A stretch of 64,000 nucleotides of DNA from Novosphingobium sp. (GTDB lineage: Bacteria > Pseudomonadota > Alphaproteobacteria > Sphingomonadales > Sphingomonadaceae): assembly GCF_024642085.1 (NCBI RefSeq), contig NZ_JAHEBV010000010.1:1-64000 (forward strand), written 5' to 3'. The translations under genes were made by a program, and so were the position numbers. Of this stretch, positions 8,588 to 16,848 are shown in pieces. Under the pieces are notes generated by a model, which saw only the letters and a program-made list of their open reading frames with translations, did no database searches and was not told the origin of the DNA. How positions within the stretch are numbered: the stretch's first letter is position 1; each line of letters starts with the position of its first letter.

Positions 8588-9361
8588 TCAGTCGCGCCAG
8601 CTGCGGTCAATCGTGTCGATCCGCCGTACCCAGGCATCGAAATCAGCCTGTCCCGGCCGCGTGCCTGGGACCACGCCCTGGGCAAGGTCGCGCTGGTGGA
8701 CCGCTACCACATCGTCGGGGACGAGCAGCGGCGTGCCTGCGGCCATGGTAGCCAGCTGCACCTCGCAGGCACGCTGCAAGCTCCAGTGCTGAAGAAACAT
8801 TTCGGGCAGCGATCGACCCAATATCACCGGGCCATGATTACGCAGCATAAGGATGCGCCGGTCACCCAGGTTGGCCAGCAGCCGCTCACCTTCCTCGTCG
8901 CGGACAGTGATCCCTTCAAAATCGTGGTAGGCCAGCCGCCCAGCAAAGTTGCAGGCGTAGAAATTAACGGGCTGCAGCCCGCCTTCCAGGCTGCATACAG
9001 CCATCATCGCGGTCGTATGCGAATGGGCAATGGCATGGGCCCAAGGGGCATGGCGGTGGAACAGCGCGTGCTGGACAAAGCCGGCCCGGTTGACTGGATA
9101 CTGGCTGCCATCCAGCGTATTCCCATCAATGTCGATCTTGACGAGGTTCGATGCTGTGACTTCGCTGTAAAGCAAGCCAAACGGATTGATCAGGAACGCC
9201 CCATCCTCTTCCGGCACCCGGGCCGAAATGTGGTTATAGATCGATTCCGACCAGCCAAGGTGGTCGAAGACGCGGTAACAGGCCGCCAGCTCAAGCCGGG
9301 CCTGCCATTCAGCCTCGCTGCAATCAAGGTTGCGACTATGCGCGGAAAGTTTGGTGGCCAT
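8588..9361 (-). CDS. Class II aldolase/adducin family protein
   Basis: A 257-residue cytoplasmic zinc-dependent aldolase-fold protein related to fuculose-phosphate aldolase and to the adducin head. The metal-binding histidines sit in HAIAHSHTT, and the third ligand is in LMLRNHGPVILG. Early YNHISARVPEEDG and FGLLYSEVTASNLVKID are typical of the subgroup found beside catabolic genes in sphingomonads, whose substrate is usually unknown. It lies between a TonB receptor and the 2Fe-2S gene on one strand with short gaps (39 and 13 nt), so the four genes could form one uptake and catabolism operon. Confidence 0.9.
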   Translation of the reverse strand: MATKLSAHSRNLDCSEAEWQARLELAACYRVFDHLGWSESIYNHISARVPEEDGAFLINPFGLLYSEVTASNLVKIDIDGNTLDGSQYPVNRAGFVQHALFHRHAPWAHAIAHSHTTAMMAVCSLEGGLQPVNFYACNFAGRLAYHDFEGITVRDEEGERLLANLGDRRILMLRNHGPVILGRSLPEMFLQHWSLQRACEVQLATMAAGTPLLVPDDVVAVHQRDLAQGVVPGTRPGQADFDAWVRRIDTIDRSWRD

Positions 9362-9400
9362 CGCTCTGCTCCAGTTCGCTTTTGCAACCAGTGTAACCGA

Positions 9401-11422
9401 TCAGCGCGGCAGGGCAACGCGCAATCCGGCCCACAGCGTGCGCGAAACGCCCAGATCGATCGATCCGCCCTGGTTGCGAGTGACGATCTGCCTGTCGGTA
9501 AGGTTTTCGCCGCGCAGGATCAGGCTCACCCCGCTGCGCAGAGGAACCTGAACAAAGGCGTCCAGTGTCGTCACCGCAGGCAGCACGTCGGTCTGCAGGT
9601 CGTCCTCAAACTGCGCGCCGACAGGCTTGACCGTTGCGGCGATCCGCCAGCCGCCGCGCGGTGCCCAGGCCAGTGTGGCGCTGGCAGCCAATTTGGGCGT
9701 CTGCGCCGGACGCTTGCCATCAAGCGCCGGGCTGGCCGCTGCCTCCACCCGGGCATCGGTCAAAGCCAGCGAGCCATCAAACGATACCGTCCGCAGCCGC
9801 AGCCCCGCGCCAAGCTCCAGTCCGCGCGCGCGGACCGCATCGACATTGCGCCGTTCGCGCAGGTTGGTGCCAATGGTCACATTGGCGATGGCGTGGCGGA
9901 CCCGGTTGTCGAACGCCGTAACTGACAGGCGTACGGCGGTGCTTGGCGCGTAATCGATGCCGCCCTCGAACCCTACCAGCCGCTCATTGCCGAGCAGCGC
10001 ATTAGCGCGGGTAGTGACAGGAAAGACCGTGAAGGGCCGGTACAGTTCATTCAATGTCGGCTGGCGCAGGCCGGAATAGACAGAACCGCGCAGCGTTAGC
10101 CCGCCGCCTATTGCCAACAAGGCGCCGCCGCGCAGGCTTTCTGCCCAGCCGTTGCGGCCCGCAAAAAAGCTGTCTGGCCGGGTCGTATCGCGGAAAAATC
10201 CATCGCCGATGCTCCAGCGGTCGATCCGCGCCCCGCCCGTCAGCGTGATCCGGCCCAGCCGCCAATCGCTTTCGGCATATAACCCCAGATCGGCATTACG
10301 CCCGCCCGCGCTGCGCCGCGCGGAAACCAGCCCGGTCGCCGTGCTGTAGGCATCTTCGTACATTGTGCCGCTGGCCACGCGCCAGTCACTGCCCAGCCGA
10401 AGCGCAAGCGTTCTGCCAACGGGCGGGCGCAGTTCTGCCTTGCCGCCCCATCCGGTCGAAGGGGTCGCGCGCTGGTCAAGCGTCTTCCTGAAATTGGTCG
10501 CACTGATCACCACGTTGGAATAGTCGCGCGCCTGGACATAGCCGAGCAGCTCGAAGCCCCACGCGCCTCGTCCGACCAGGCGCAGACTGGCATCCTGCCC
10601 GCTGCTAGTCGAATCCGCACCGGCAAACCGCAAGGTGCGGTGATCGTCAAACGCCAGTATCCGGGCCTGCAGTTCGGTTTCGGAAGTCAGCGGCGCAACT
10701 CCGCGCAGGCTGGCCGACCAGCTGTCATAGCGCGCCCGGGCCGATGCCGGCACTCGTTGACTTTTGGGTGTCGTCCAAAAACCCTGGCCGTGGTCCCACC
10801 GCGCCGAAGCCACGACAAAGCCGGAACCCAGCCGCGGCGCCAGCATGGCCGAAAGTGCGGTTTCGCCGCGATCATCGACCAGCGCCTCGCCCTCCAGCAA
10901 GGCCAGATCGTCTGCCCCGGCGCTGTCCAGCTCAATGGTCCCGGCAACCGCGCCCGCGCCAAACGCACCTGCCCCGCCGCCGCGAGTGACCCTTGCCTGA
11001 GCCAATCGCTCCGGGGCCAGTGCCGACAGCGGCACATGGCCGAAAAACGGATCGGCCATCGGCACCCCGTCAAGCAGGACCAGCGTCCGGCTCGAAGCGT
11101 TGCCGCCCAGCGCACGCAAGGTCACCCCTTGCGCGGTCGGGTTGGACGATCGGCTGTCCGATCGCCGGAACTGCTGGAAGCCTGCCACGGCGGACAAGGC
11201 ATCCTCGATCCGTCCCGATGCACTGGAACGCAGGCGCTCGGCATCGATCGCAACCTGGTCATAGGCCGCCGCCGATTCCGGCACGGCCAGCGGCCGTCCG
11301 GTCACCACGATCACCGATGCAGGATCATCTGCCGCCAGAGCCGGCGCAGCGCTCGCAAAATAGCAGTACCCGGCAGCAAGTGCCCGGGTGAATAAGTGGT
11401 GCCGCTTACGTGACTCGAACAC
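9401..11422 (-). CDS. TonB-dependent outer-membrane receptor, BtuB-like; start unclear
   Basis: The product has a convincing signal peptide (LFTRALAAGYCYFASAAPALA), a plug domain with VTLRALGGNASSRTLVLLDG and PMADPFFGHVPLSALAPE, and a barrel of about 550 residues ending RTLWAGLRVALPR. The layout and the compact plug fit the BtuB/vitamin B12 receptor subgroup; the ligand is unknown. The only usable start upstream of the signal peptide is a GTG at 11422, inside the T arm of tRNA-Thr on the same strand. The signal peptide itself begins right after the tRNA CCA end and no ATG, GTG or TTG follows before the cleavage site. The listed start is therefore provisional. Followed by the aldolase gene. 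Confidence 0.88.
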   Translation of the reverse strand: MFESRKRHHLFTRALAAGYCYFASAAPALAADDPASVIVVTGRPLAVPESAAAYDQVAIDAERLRSSASGRIEDALSAVAGFQQFRRSDSRSSNPTAQGVTLRALGGNASSRTLVLLDGVPMADPFFGHVPLSALAPERLAQARVTRGGGAGAFGAGAVAGTIELDSAGADDLALLEGEALVDDRGETALSAMLAPRLGSGFVVASARWDHGQGFWTTPKSQRVPASARARYDSWSASLRGVAPLTSETELQARILAFDDHRTLRFAGADSTSSGQDASLRLVGRGAWGFELLGYVQARDYSNVVISATNFRKTLDQRATPSTGWGGKAELRPPVGRTLALRLGSDWRVASGTMYEDAYSTATGLVSARRSAGGRNADLGLYAESDWRLGRITLTGGARIDRWSIGDGFFRDTTRPDSFFAGRNGWAESLRGGALLAIGGGLTLRGSVYSGLRQPTLNELYRPFTVFPVTTRANALLGNERLVGFEGGIDYAPSTAVRLSVTAFDNRVRHAIANVTIGTNLRERRNVDAVRARGLELGAGLRLRTVSFDGSLALTDARVEAAASPALDGKRPAQTPKLAASATLAWAPRGGWRIAATVKPVGAQFEDDLQTDVLPAVTTLDAFVQVPLRSGVSLILRGENLTDRQIVTRNQGGSIDLGVSRTLWAGLRVALPR

Positions 11423-11472
11423 GTGACCCCATCATTACGAATGATGTGCTCTACCGACTGAGCTAAAGCGGC
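11397..11472 (-). tRNA. tRNA-Thr(CGT)
   Basis: Reads as a full cloverleaf on the minus strand: acceptor GCCGCTT pairing AAGCGGC, D arm GCTCAGTCGGTAGAGC, anticodon stem ATCA/TGAT around loop TTCGTAA (anticodon CGT), T arm CACGTGTTCGAGTCACG, discriminator A and an encoded CCA. It decodes ACG. The next gene, a TonB receptor, begins inside or directly after it. tRNA-Cys lies 13 nt upstream, probably in one transcript. Confidence 0.96.
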
Positions 11473-11485
11473 AAACCCACTGTGC

Positions 11486-11559
11486 TGGAGGCCCGAGCCG
11501 GAATCGAACCGGCGTAAACGGATTTGCAATCCGGTGCGTAACCACTCCGCCATCGGGCC
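11486..11559 (-). tRNA. tRNA-Cys(GCA)
   Basis: Minus-strand cloverleaf with acceptor GGCCCGA/TCGGGCC, anticodon loop TTGCAAA (anticodon GCA), T arm CCGGTTCGATTCCGG, discriminator U as usual for cysteine tRNA, and an encoded CCA. The anticodon stem has one weak outer pair. Confidence 0.96.
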
Positions 11560-11636
11560 ATCCATCCCGCCGAAGCGGGAAAGGCGCCACTAGCCGAGGC
11601 GCGTTGGCCGCGCAACCCGCTTTGCGAGGAGCAAGG

Positions 11637-13022
11637 TCAGGCGATCCGGCTGAAGGCGAGTTCGCGGCGAACGGGGTCGGCGCGGTCAAGCCGGACGGTG
11701 ATTTTTTCACCCGGAGTTACAGACCTGGCGACGGTGCGCGCCACGACCGGCAGGTCGCACAACTGGATCCGGGCGCCCGCTTCGCCAAGATCGGTGACCA
11801 TCGCGGCAAAACTTTGGCCCTCCTGTCCGGCAAGCACTTCAGTTTCAGCGAGATCAACCACAGCGCGTTCGATCTGGCCAGCGCGGGCATCGGCCTTGCC
11901 CATAACCGGTCCAAGCTTCTGAAACGCACTCTCGACAGCAGCGGGAACCGGTTGTCCATTGGCCACCGCAAGGGCAGCGCGCACGACATAGCGATCGGCC
12001 AGGCGGCGCAAGGGAGCGGTGGCGTGAGCGTAAGTCGCCGCCATCGCCGCGTGCCATGGTTTGACGTCCGCCTTGAAAGGTACATAGGACGCGCCGTTAC
12101 CGGCCCGGCGGATTGCCAGCATGAAGGCTGCCTGAGCCGGGTCCCGGGGATCAAGGCCAGCTTCGTAATCTTTCAGCCCCTGCGATTGAGGCCAATCGAG
12201 TCCAAAGGCGCGGGCGGTATGACGCAGTCGCGCGACAGCTCCTGCGTCGGGTTCGGCCATAACGCGGAAAAGGCCCGTCTTTGCCGCGTAAAGTGCGTCG
12301 GCCACAGCCATATTGGTTGCAAGGGACAGCGCGGCATTGCGGGTTTCGGAAATCGCTATTGGGCGAAATCGCAGGGTATAGTGCCCGGCTGCATCACGCT
12401 CTACCTCCTGTTCGGGCGGATCGACCCGGGCCGCGCCGCGCGCCGCTTCGGCGCGCGCCACGCGGTCGCCAAGCTCGATGAAACCGTCCGGCAGCTGATC
12501 GTCGCGCACAGCGTCATAGGCCAGCTTGGCACGGCTGCGGATCACGGCACGCTCCGCGCAATCGAGCTTGACCGTGCCATCGGGTGCAACGCGGGTAGTG
12601 AATATTACCGCCGGGCGGGGACCATCGGGCAGCAGGCTGGCCGCGCCTTCGGCCAGCACCCGGGGATACAGGCCTGCCTTCCCATCGGGCAGATAGAAGG
12701 TTTCACCTCTTTGCCATGCTTCGGTATCGACAGGATCGCCGTCGGCAACAAACCAGGCAACGTCGGCAATGGCGTAATGCAGCAGCAGGTCATTGCCCGC
12801 GGCCTCGATAGTGAAGGCTTGATCGAGATCGGTCGAACTTGCTGGATCAAGCGTAACGAAAGGCATCGCCGTGCGGTCGGCGTGCTCGCCTGGTGTTCGC
12901 CGGGCCGACTGGGCAGCGGCGGCATCGACTTCGGGCGGGAAATGATCGGGCACCTTGAACTGGGCGCGAATCGCGGCGAGCCCTTGGCCAAGAGCGAGGG
13001 CGGGATCATGCAAGGCCTTCAT
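11637..13022 (-). CDS. RNB-domain ribonuclease (RNase II/R family), short form
   Basis: A 461-residue 3'-5' exoribonuclease-type protein. The catalytic RNB motif is TLDPASSTDLDQAFTIE with the Mg-binding aspartates, followed by HYAIADVAWFV and YLPDGKAGLYP blocks. The late RNA-binding stretch YAHATAPLRRLADRY carries the conserved arginines. It lacks the long N-terminal cold-shock domains and basic tail of RNase R, so it is the compact alphaproteobacterial type; a short beta-rich end (AGARIQLCDLPVVARTVAR) may be an S1-like remnant. The start at 13022 (MKALHDPALALG) fits the family better than an ATG at 13082. The tRNA genes lie downstream on the same strand. Confidence 0.88.
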   Translation of the reverse strand: MKALHDPALALGQGLAAIRAQFKVPDHFPPEVDAAAAQSARRTPGEHADRTAMPFVTLDPASSTDLDQAFTIEAAGNDLLLHYAIADVAWFVADGDPVDTEAWQRGETFYLPDGKAGLYPRVLAEGAASLLPDGPRPAVIFTTRVAPDGTVKLDCAERAVIRSRAKLAYDAVRDDQLPDGFIELGDRVARAEAARGAARVDPPEQEVERDAAGHYTLRFRPIAISETRNAALSLATNMAVADALYAAKTGLFRVMAEPDAGAVARLRHTARAFGLDWPQSQGLKDYEAGLDPRDPAQAAFMLAIRRAGNGASYVPFKADVKPWHAAMAATYAHATAPLRRLADRYVVRAALAVANGQPVPAAVESAFQKLGPVMGKADARAGQIERAVVDLAETEVLAGQEGQSFAAMVTDLGEAGARIQLCDLPVVARTVARSVTPGEKITVRLDRADPVRRELAFSRIA

Positions 13023-13268
13023 CGCGCACCGGGCTATACCGCTGCCAGCCACTTGCCAAGCGCTGACCGAGTGCGCACACAAGCGCCTCCACCTATAATT
13101 GCCGGAGTGCCGCCGTCATGCATACCCGCGCCTTCAGCGCCAAGGCCGAAATCCCTTCGACAATTTCGACGCAGGCGGGCGACTACTGCTCGTTTAACGT
13201 CACCGGCTGTTACACGGTTGATCAAGGGGAATTATTTGCCGAGGGTCTGACGGCATGATGCAGCTAGC

Positions 13269-13799
13269 ATGATCCTGGGCGCGGTGCTCGCCGGGGGGCA
13301 ATCCTCCCGCTTCGGCAGTGACAAGGCGCTGGCTAACGTGAAGGGTCACACTCTGCTCAGCCTCGCTGTCAGCAAGCTGTCGGGCTGGTGCGACAAGGTC
13401 GTGGTGGTGGGGCGCGACGAGGCCCCTACCCCGACCCTGCCCGATTGGCCCGGCCCCGGCATGGGTCCCTTAGGCGGTATCGCTGCCGCGCTGCGCCTGG
13501 CTCGCCAGGAAGGCTTTGACCTGGTCCTGACAATAGGCGTCGATTCGCTGGGCCTGCCGGACGATCTGCCAGCCCGCCTGGACCCAGCACCGGCCTATGT
13601 TGCCGACCAGCCGGTAATCGCCTTGTGGCCGGCCCATGCAGAAGGGGCGGTGGTGAAAATCCTTGAAAGCGACGCGAGGCATTCGATGATGGCGCTGGCA
13701 GAAGCCGTGGGCGCGCGCGCCATCACACTGCCGGCGGCAACGATCAACATCAATACACCCGCAGATCTGGCAAGCGTTCCCGATCACGGATCAGAATAG
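13269..13799 (+). CDS. mobA: Molybdenum cofactor guanylyltransferase
   Basis: A 176-residue nucleotidyltransferase that joins GMP to molybdopterin to make the bis-MGD-type cofactor. The GTP-binding loop LAGGQSSRFGSDKALANVKG is present at the start. The central acidic segment is LTIGVDSLGLP where many MobA proteins have a C-D-x-P motif; the key aspartate is kept. The C-terminal INTPADL segment is typical. A Mo hydroxylase-like 2Fe-2S gene lies 5 kb away, but no direct link is shown. Its 3' end overlaps the convergent crotonase gene by 16 nt. Confidence 0.9.
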   Translation: MILGAVLAGGQSSRFGSDKALANVKGHTLLSLAVSKLSGWCDKVVVVGRDEAPTPTLPDWPGPGMGPLGGIAAALRLARQEGFDLVLTIGVDSLGLPDDLPARLDPAPAYVADQPVIALWPAHAEGAVVKILESDARHSMMALAEAVGARAITLPAATININTPADLASVPDHGSE

Positions 13800-14596
13800 A
13801 CGCCCCTGCGTTTTTCCATCTGGCTCATCACGGCTTCGATCTGGTTCTTGCTGCCGATCAGGGCTTGCTGCTCCACGCTTTCGGCCATCAGGATCTCGTC
13901 CGTGGTCGCCTCGAGATAGCGATTGAACAACCGCTTGGCGGCGCGCTGCGCATGGGGGTTACGATCAGCGATCTCGGCCGCGATGGCTGTGGCGCGGGCG
14001 ACCGGATTGGCATCGACGATGGTGGCAAAGCCATATGCGCCGGCTTGTTCGCCGGTAAACTCGCGGTTGGTATACGTAAGTTCGCGCAGCAGGTCATCGC
14101 GGACCATGCCTTTCCACAACGCGTAGCCAGCCATATCCGGAACTAGCCCCCACTTCATCTCCATCACAGCCAGCCGTGCGGCGGGGTCGACCACCCTAAT
14201 ATCGGCACCGCTGGCCACCTGGAGCCCGCCGCCAAAGCACACCCCGTGGACCGCCGCGATCACCGGCACGGCAAGCTTGCGCCACAGCATCGCCACCTGC
14301 TGCGGCATATTGGCGGCGCCGTGCGTCCGCTCGGTCAGCGGGGCGCGGTCATGGCGGCTGGTGTTGGCCATGCTGGCCATGTCGAGCCCGGCACAAAAGC
14401 TGCGCCCTTCGCCCGCCAGCACCACGGCCCGCAGGCCCTTCATTTCGTGCAGCGCATGGCCCGCGCCGATCAGCGCAGCAAACATGTCGGGATCAAGCGC
14501 GTTCATCTTGTCGGCGCGGATCAGGCGGACCTGAGCAACGCCATCCGTACCCAGTTCGACCGTCACTCGCCCGCCGGGGTTCATTTCCTGCCGCAT
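13784..14596 (-). CDS. Crotonase (enoyl-CoA hydratase/isomerase) family protein
   Basis: A 270-residue crotonase-fold protein acting on acyl-CoA thioesters. The first oxyanion-hole segment is EGRSFCAGLDMASMA and the second is HGVCFGGGLQVASGADIRV. The catalytic Glu of the GGG-x-E hydratase motif is replaced, since GGGLQVASG has no Glu, while MEMKWGLVPDM supplies the later acidic position typical of isomerase or uncertain-activity branches. The exact reaction is open. The start at 14596 (MRQEMNPGGRV) fits the fold; another ATG lies 4 codons further in. It follows the winged-helix gene on the same strand. Confidence 0.88.
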   Translation of the reverse strand: MRQEMNPGGRVTVELGTDGVAQVRLIRADKMNALDPDMFAALIGAGHALHEMKGLRAVVLAGEGRSFCAGLDMASMANTSRHDRAPLTERTHGAANMPQQVAMLWRKLAVPVIAAVHGVCFGGGLQVASGADIRVVDPAARLAVMEMKWGLVPDMAGYALWKGMVRDDLLRELTYTNREFTGEQAGAYGFATIVDANPVARATAIAAEIADRNPHAQRAAKRLFNRYLEATTDEILMAESVEQQALIGSKNQIEAVMSQMEKRRGVYSDP

Positions 14597-14615
14597 CGCT
14601 AGCCCTGCCCTTCGT

Positions 14616-15401
14616 TCAGCTGGTTTCGTGCGCGCGTTCCTTGCCCATCCTGGCATAGCCGTCCAGCGCGAAATCAGCGGGCAGCCCCACGGCAAGCCGA
14701 TAGCCTCCATGCGGCGCGGTTTCGATCAGCCCGTCAAGCCCGGCAATGCGCAGCTTGGCCCGCAGGCGGCTGACATGGACAGCCAGGCTGTTTGTTTCGG
14801 GGCGGAACGACAGCCGCCAGACATCACACAGCAGCGCAGCGCCGGACACAGCATAGCCGGGCTGTTCGCCCAGTCGCCACAGCAGCGCAAACTCACGCGG
14901 GTGAAGGCCAATCGGCCGCCCGGCGACAAACCCGTCGCGCGCCACCATGTCGAGCAGCAGTGTTCCTATCCGGCGGCGCCGCGGCAGGGTCAGCGCGCGC
15001 TCGGTCATCCGCTCGATCCGCACGGCCAATTCATCCAGGCTGACAGGCCAGCCAAATGCCTCGCCAAAGCCCATTCGCAGCAAACGCGAGCGCTGCTGCG
15101 CATCTTCAATCCCCAGCATGGCCGTGGCGCGGCGGCGCTGCGAAGGCCCGCCTGTCAGGGAAAGCCACTGGCTGAAGGGCAGGCCGCTGGGTACCGCCAG
15201 CAACGGGCACGGATCGACCGGGCCAGGATCGTCCGGCGCACGGCGCAATCGCCAGCCCAGCCGGCGCAGATCGCAGACTGCAGGAACAGGCCCCGCCGCC
15301 AGCCAGCTAAACTCTCGCAAAAATGGCAACCCCAAGGCGCGCCTGTCTTGCTGCCAGGCATTGGGGGCTTGCTCTTGCCATGCAAGACGCGTTGCAACCA
15401 A
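14616..15401 (-). CDS. OmpR/PhoB-type winged-helix regulator with degenerate receiver
   Basis: The C-terminal 100 residues form a clear winged helix of the Trans_Reg_C family: LHPREFALLWRLGEQPG, then SFRPETNSLAVHVSRLRAKL as the recognition helix and ETAPHGGYRL as the wing. The N-terminal half looks like a receiver relic. It keeps a GEAFGWPVSLDELAVRIERM segment like the K-P-F-x-x-x-E-L end of receivers, but the phosphoacceptor Asp and acidic pocket are not visible. It would act without phosphorylation. The start is uncertain: the longest frame begins with TTG at 15401 and no ATG lies near the N-terminus. No histidine kinase is adjacent. Confidence 0.75.
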   Translation of the reverse strand: MVATRLAWQEQAPNAWQQDRRALGLPFLREFSWLAAGPVPAVCDLRRLGWRLRRAPDDPGPVDPCPLLAVPSGLPFSQWLSLTGGPSQRRRATAMLGIEDAQQRSRLLRMGFGEAFGWPVSLDELAVRIERMTERALTLPRRRRIGTLLLDMVARDGFVAGRPIGLHPREFALLWRLGEQPGYAVSGAALLCDVWRLSFRPETNSLAVHVSRLRAKLRIAGLDGLIETAPHGGYRLAVGLPADFALDGYARMGKERAHETS

Positions 15402-15439
15402 AACGGCTTACAGGCACCGGATCGCAGGTCGGCGGCGAC

Positions 15440-16639
15440 CTATGCCGCGGTGGTGTTGACCCCCATGCTGGCCAGATAGCGCCGCACATTCCGGGCAGCC
15501 TGGCGCAGGCGCTGTTCGTTTTCGACCATGGCGATGCGGACAAAACCTTCGCCTTCCTCGCCGTACCCGACGCCGGGGGCAACGGCCACTTCGGCATGGG
15601 TCAGCAATTGCTTGGAAAACTCAAGGCTGCCCATGTGTTGCAGCGCCGGTGGCAGCGGCGCCCAGGCAAACATCGAGGCCTTGGGGCTGGGGATTTCCCA
15701 GCCGGCCCTGCCAAAGCTCTCAACCAGCACGTCGCGGCGCTTTTGATACAGTGCGCGGTTCGCCTCAACGATATCCTGCGGCCCGTTGAGCGCGGCGCAA
15801 GCGGCCGCCTGGATCGGGGTGAAAGCCCCGTAATCGAGGTAACTTTTCACCCGGGTCAGCGCCGCGATCAGCCGCGGGTTGCCCACGGCGAAGCCGACGC
15901 GCCACCCGGCCATGGAAAAGGTCTTGGACATCGACGTAAACTCGACCGCCACGTCCTTGGCCCCCGGTACCTGCAGGATCGAAACGGTCGGGTTGCCATC
16001 GTAATAAAGTTCGGAATAGGCCAGGTCCGACAGCACCCAGACCTTGTTTTCCTTGGCCCAGGCGACCAGCCGTTCATAGAACGCCAGGTCGACCGTTTCG
16101 GCGGTCGGGTTCGATGGATAATTGACGATCAGGATGGACGGACGCGGCACGGTGAAGGCCATCGCCCGGTCCAGTGCCCGCCAGTAATTCTCGTCCGGGG
16201 TGGTCGGCACCGATCGGATCGTCGCGCCTGCGATGATGAATCCGAAGGTGTGGATCGGGTAGCTGGGGTTGGGTGCCAGCACCACATCACCCGGTGCCGT
16301 CATTGCCGTGGCCATGCTGGCCAGACCTTCCTTCGATCCCATGGTCATGACCACTTCGGTTTCGGGATCAAGGTCAACGCCGAACCGGCGGCCATAGTAA
16401 TTGGCCTGGGCCTTGCGGATGCCGGGAATGCCCTTGGACGCCGAATAGCCATGGGCGTCCGGCTTCTGCGCAACTTCACACAGCTTGTCGATCACATGGG
16501 CCGGAGGGGGCAGATCGGGATTGCCCATGCCCAGGTCGATAATGTCCTTGCCCGCGGCGCGCGCCGCGGCCCGCATGCCGTTGACTTCGGCGATGACATA
16601 GGGCGGCAGTCGCTTGATGCGGTAGAACTCGTCTTCCAT
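15440..16639 (-). CDS. Class I/II PLP aminotransferase, AlaC/LL-DAP aminotransferase-like
   Basis: A 399-residue fold-type I aminotransferase. The PLP lysine is in SMSKTFSMAGWRVGF, the Asn-Pro-Thr loop in VNYPSNPTAE, the aspartate contacting the pyridine nitrogen in VLSDLAYSEL, and the C-terminal carboxylate-binding Arg in FVRIAMVEN. The start MEDEFYRIKRLPPYVIAEVN matches the group annotated as glutamate-pyruvate aminotransferase AlaC or LL-diaminopimelate aminotransferase. Transfer of an amino group to pyruvate is the likeliest role; the substrate is not certain. Divergent from phaC with a 209-nt spacer that shows no clear operator. The regulator and crotonase follow on the same strand. Confidence 0.9.
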   Translation of the reverse strand: MEDEFYRIKRLPPYVIAEVNGMRAAARAAGKDIIDLGMGNPDLPPPAHVIDKLCEVAQKPDAHGYSASKGIPGIRKAQANYYGRRFGVDLDPETEVVMTMGSKEGLASMATAMTAPGDVVLAPNPSYPIHTFGFIIAGATIRSVPTTPDENYWRALDRAMAFTVPRPSILIVNYPSNPTAETVDLAFYERLVAWAKENKVWVLSDLAYSELYYDGNPTVSILQVPGAKDVAVEFTSMSKTFSMAGWRVGFAVGNPRLIAALTRVKSYLDYGAFTPIQAAACAALNGPQDIVEANRALYQKRRDVLVESFGRAGWEIPSPKASMFAWAPLPPALQHMGSLEFSKQLLTHAEVAVAPGVGYGEEGEGFVRIAMVENEQRLRQAARNVRRYLASMGVNTTAA

Positions 16640-16848
16640 GGGGCCTTTCCAGTTAGCCTGCGCCAGTCCGGCGCGCGGGCGCCTTATCAGGAATAGCGCC
16701 GCTTTGCGCCAGCCTTTTTCGATTATCCTGCGGAGCCGTCAGCCCGTGCTTCGCGTTGCATCGCAGCGTCAATGCTGGCAGGGACGAAAGCGGAGAAGAG
16801 GTGCAACGCGCAAGGCGCCGCAAGGCGCCCGGTGATGGAGCCTTTGTG

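Noticed and set aside
11397..11559. Integration site of a mobile element at the tRNA genes
   Set aside because: tRNA ends often serve as attachment sites, but no integrase, direct repeat of the tRNA end or change in gene content was seen on either side.
13034..13225. A 63-codon minus-strand frame upstream of the RNB gene
   Set aside because: It overlaps the RNB gene start in another frame, has no motif and an Arg/Gly/Ala composition typical of chance frames here.
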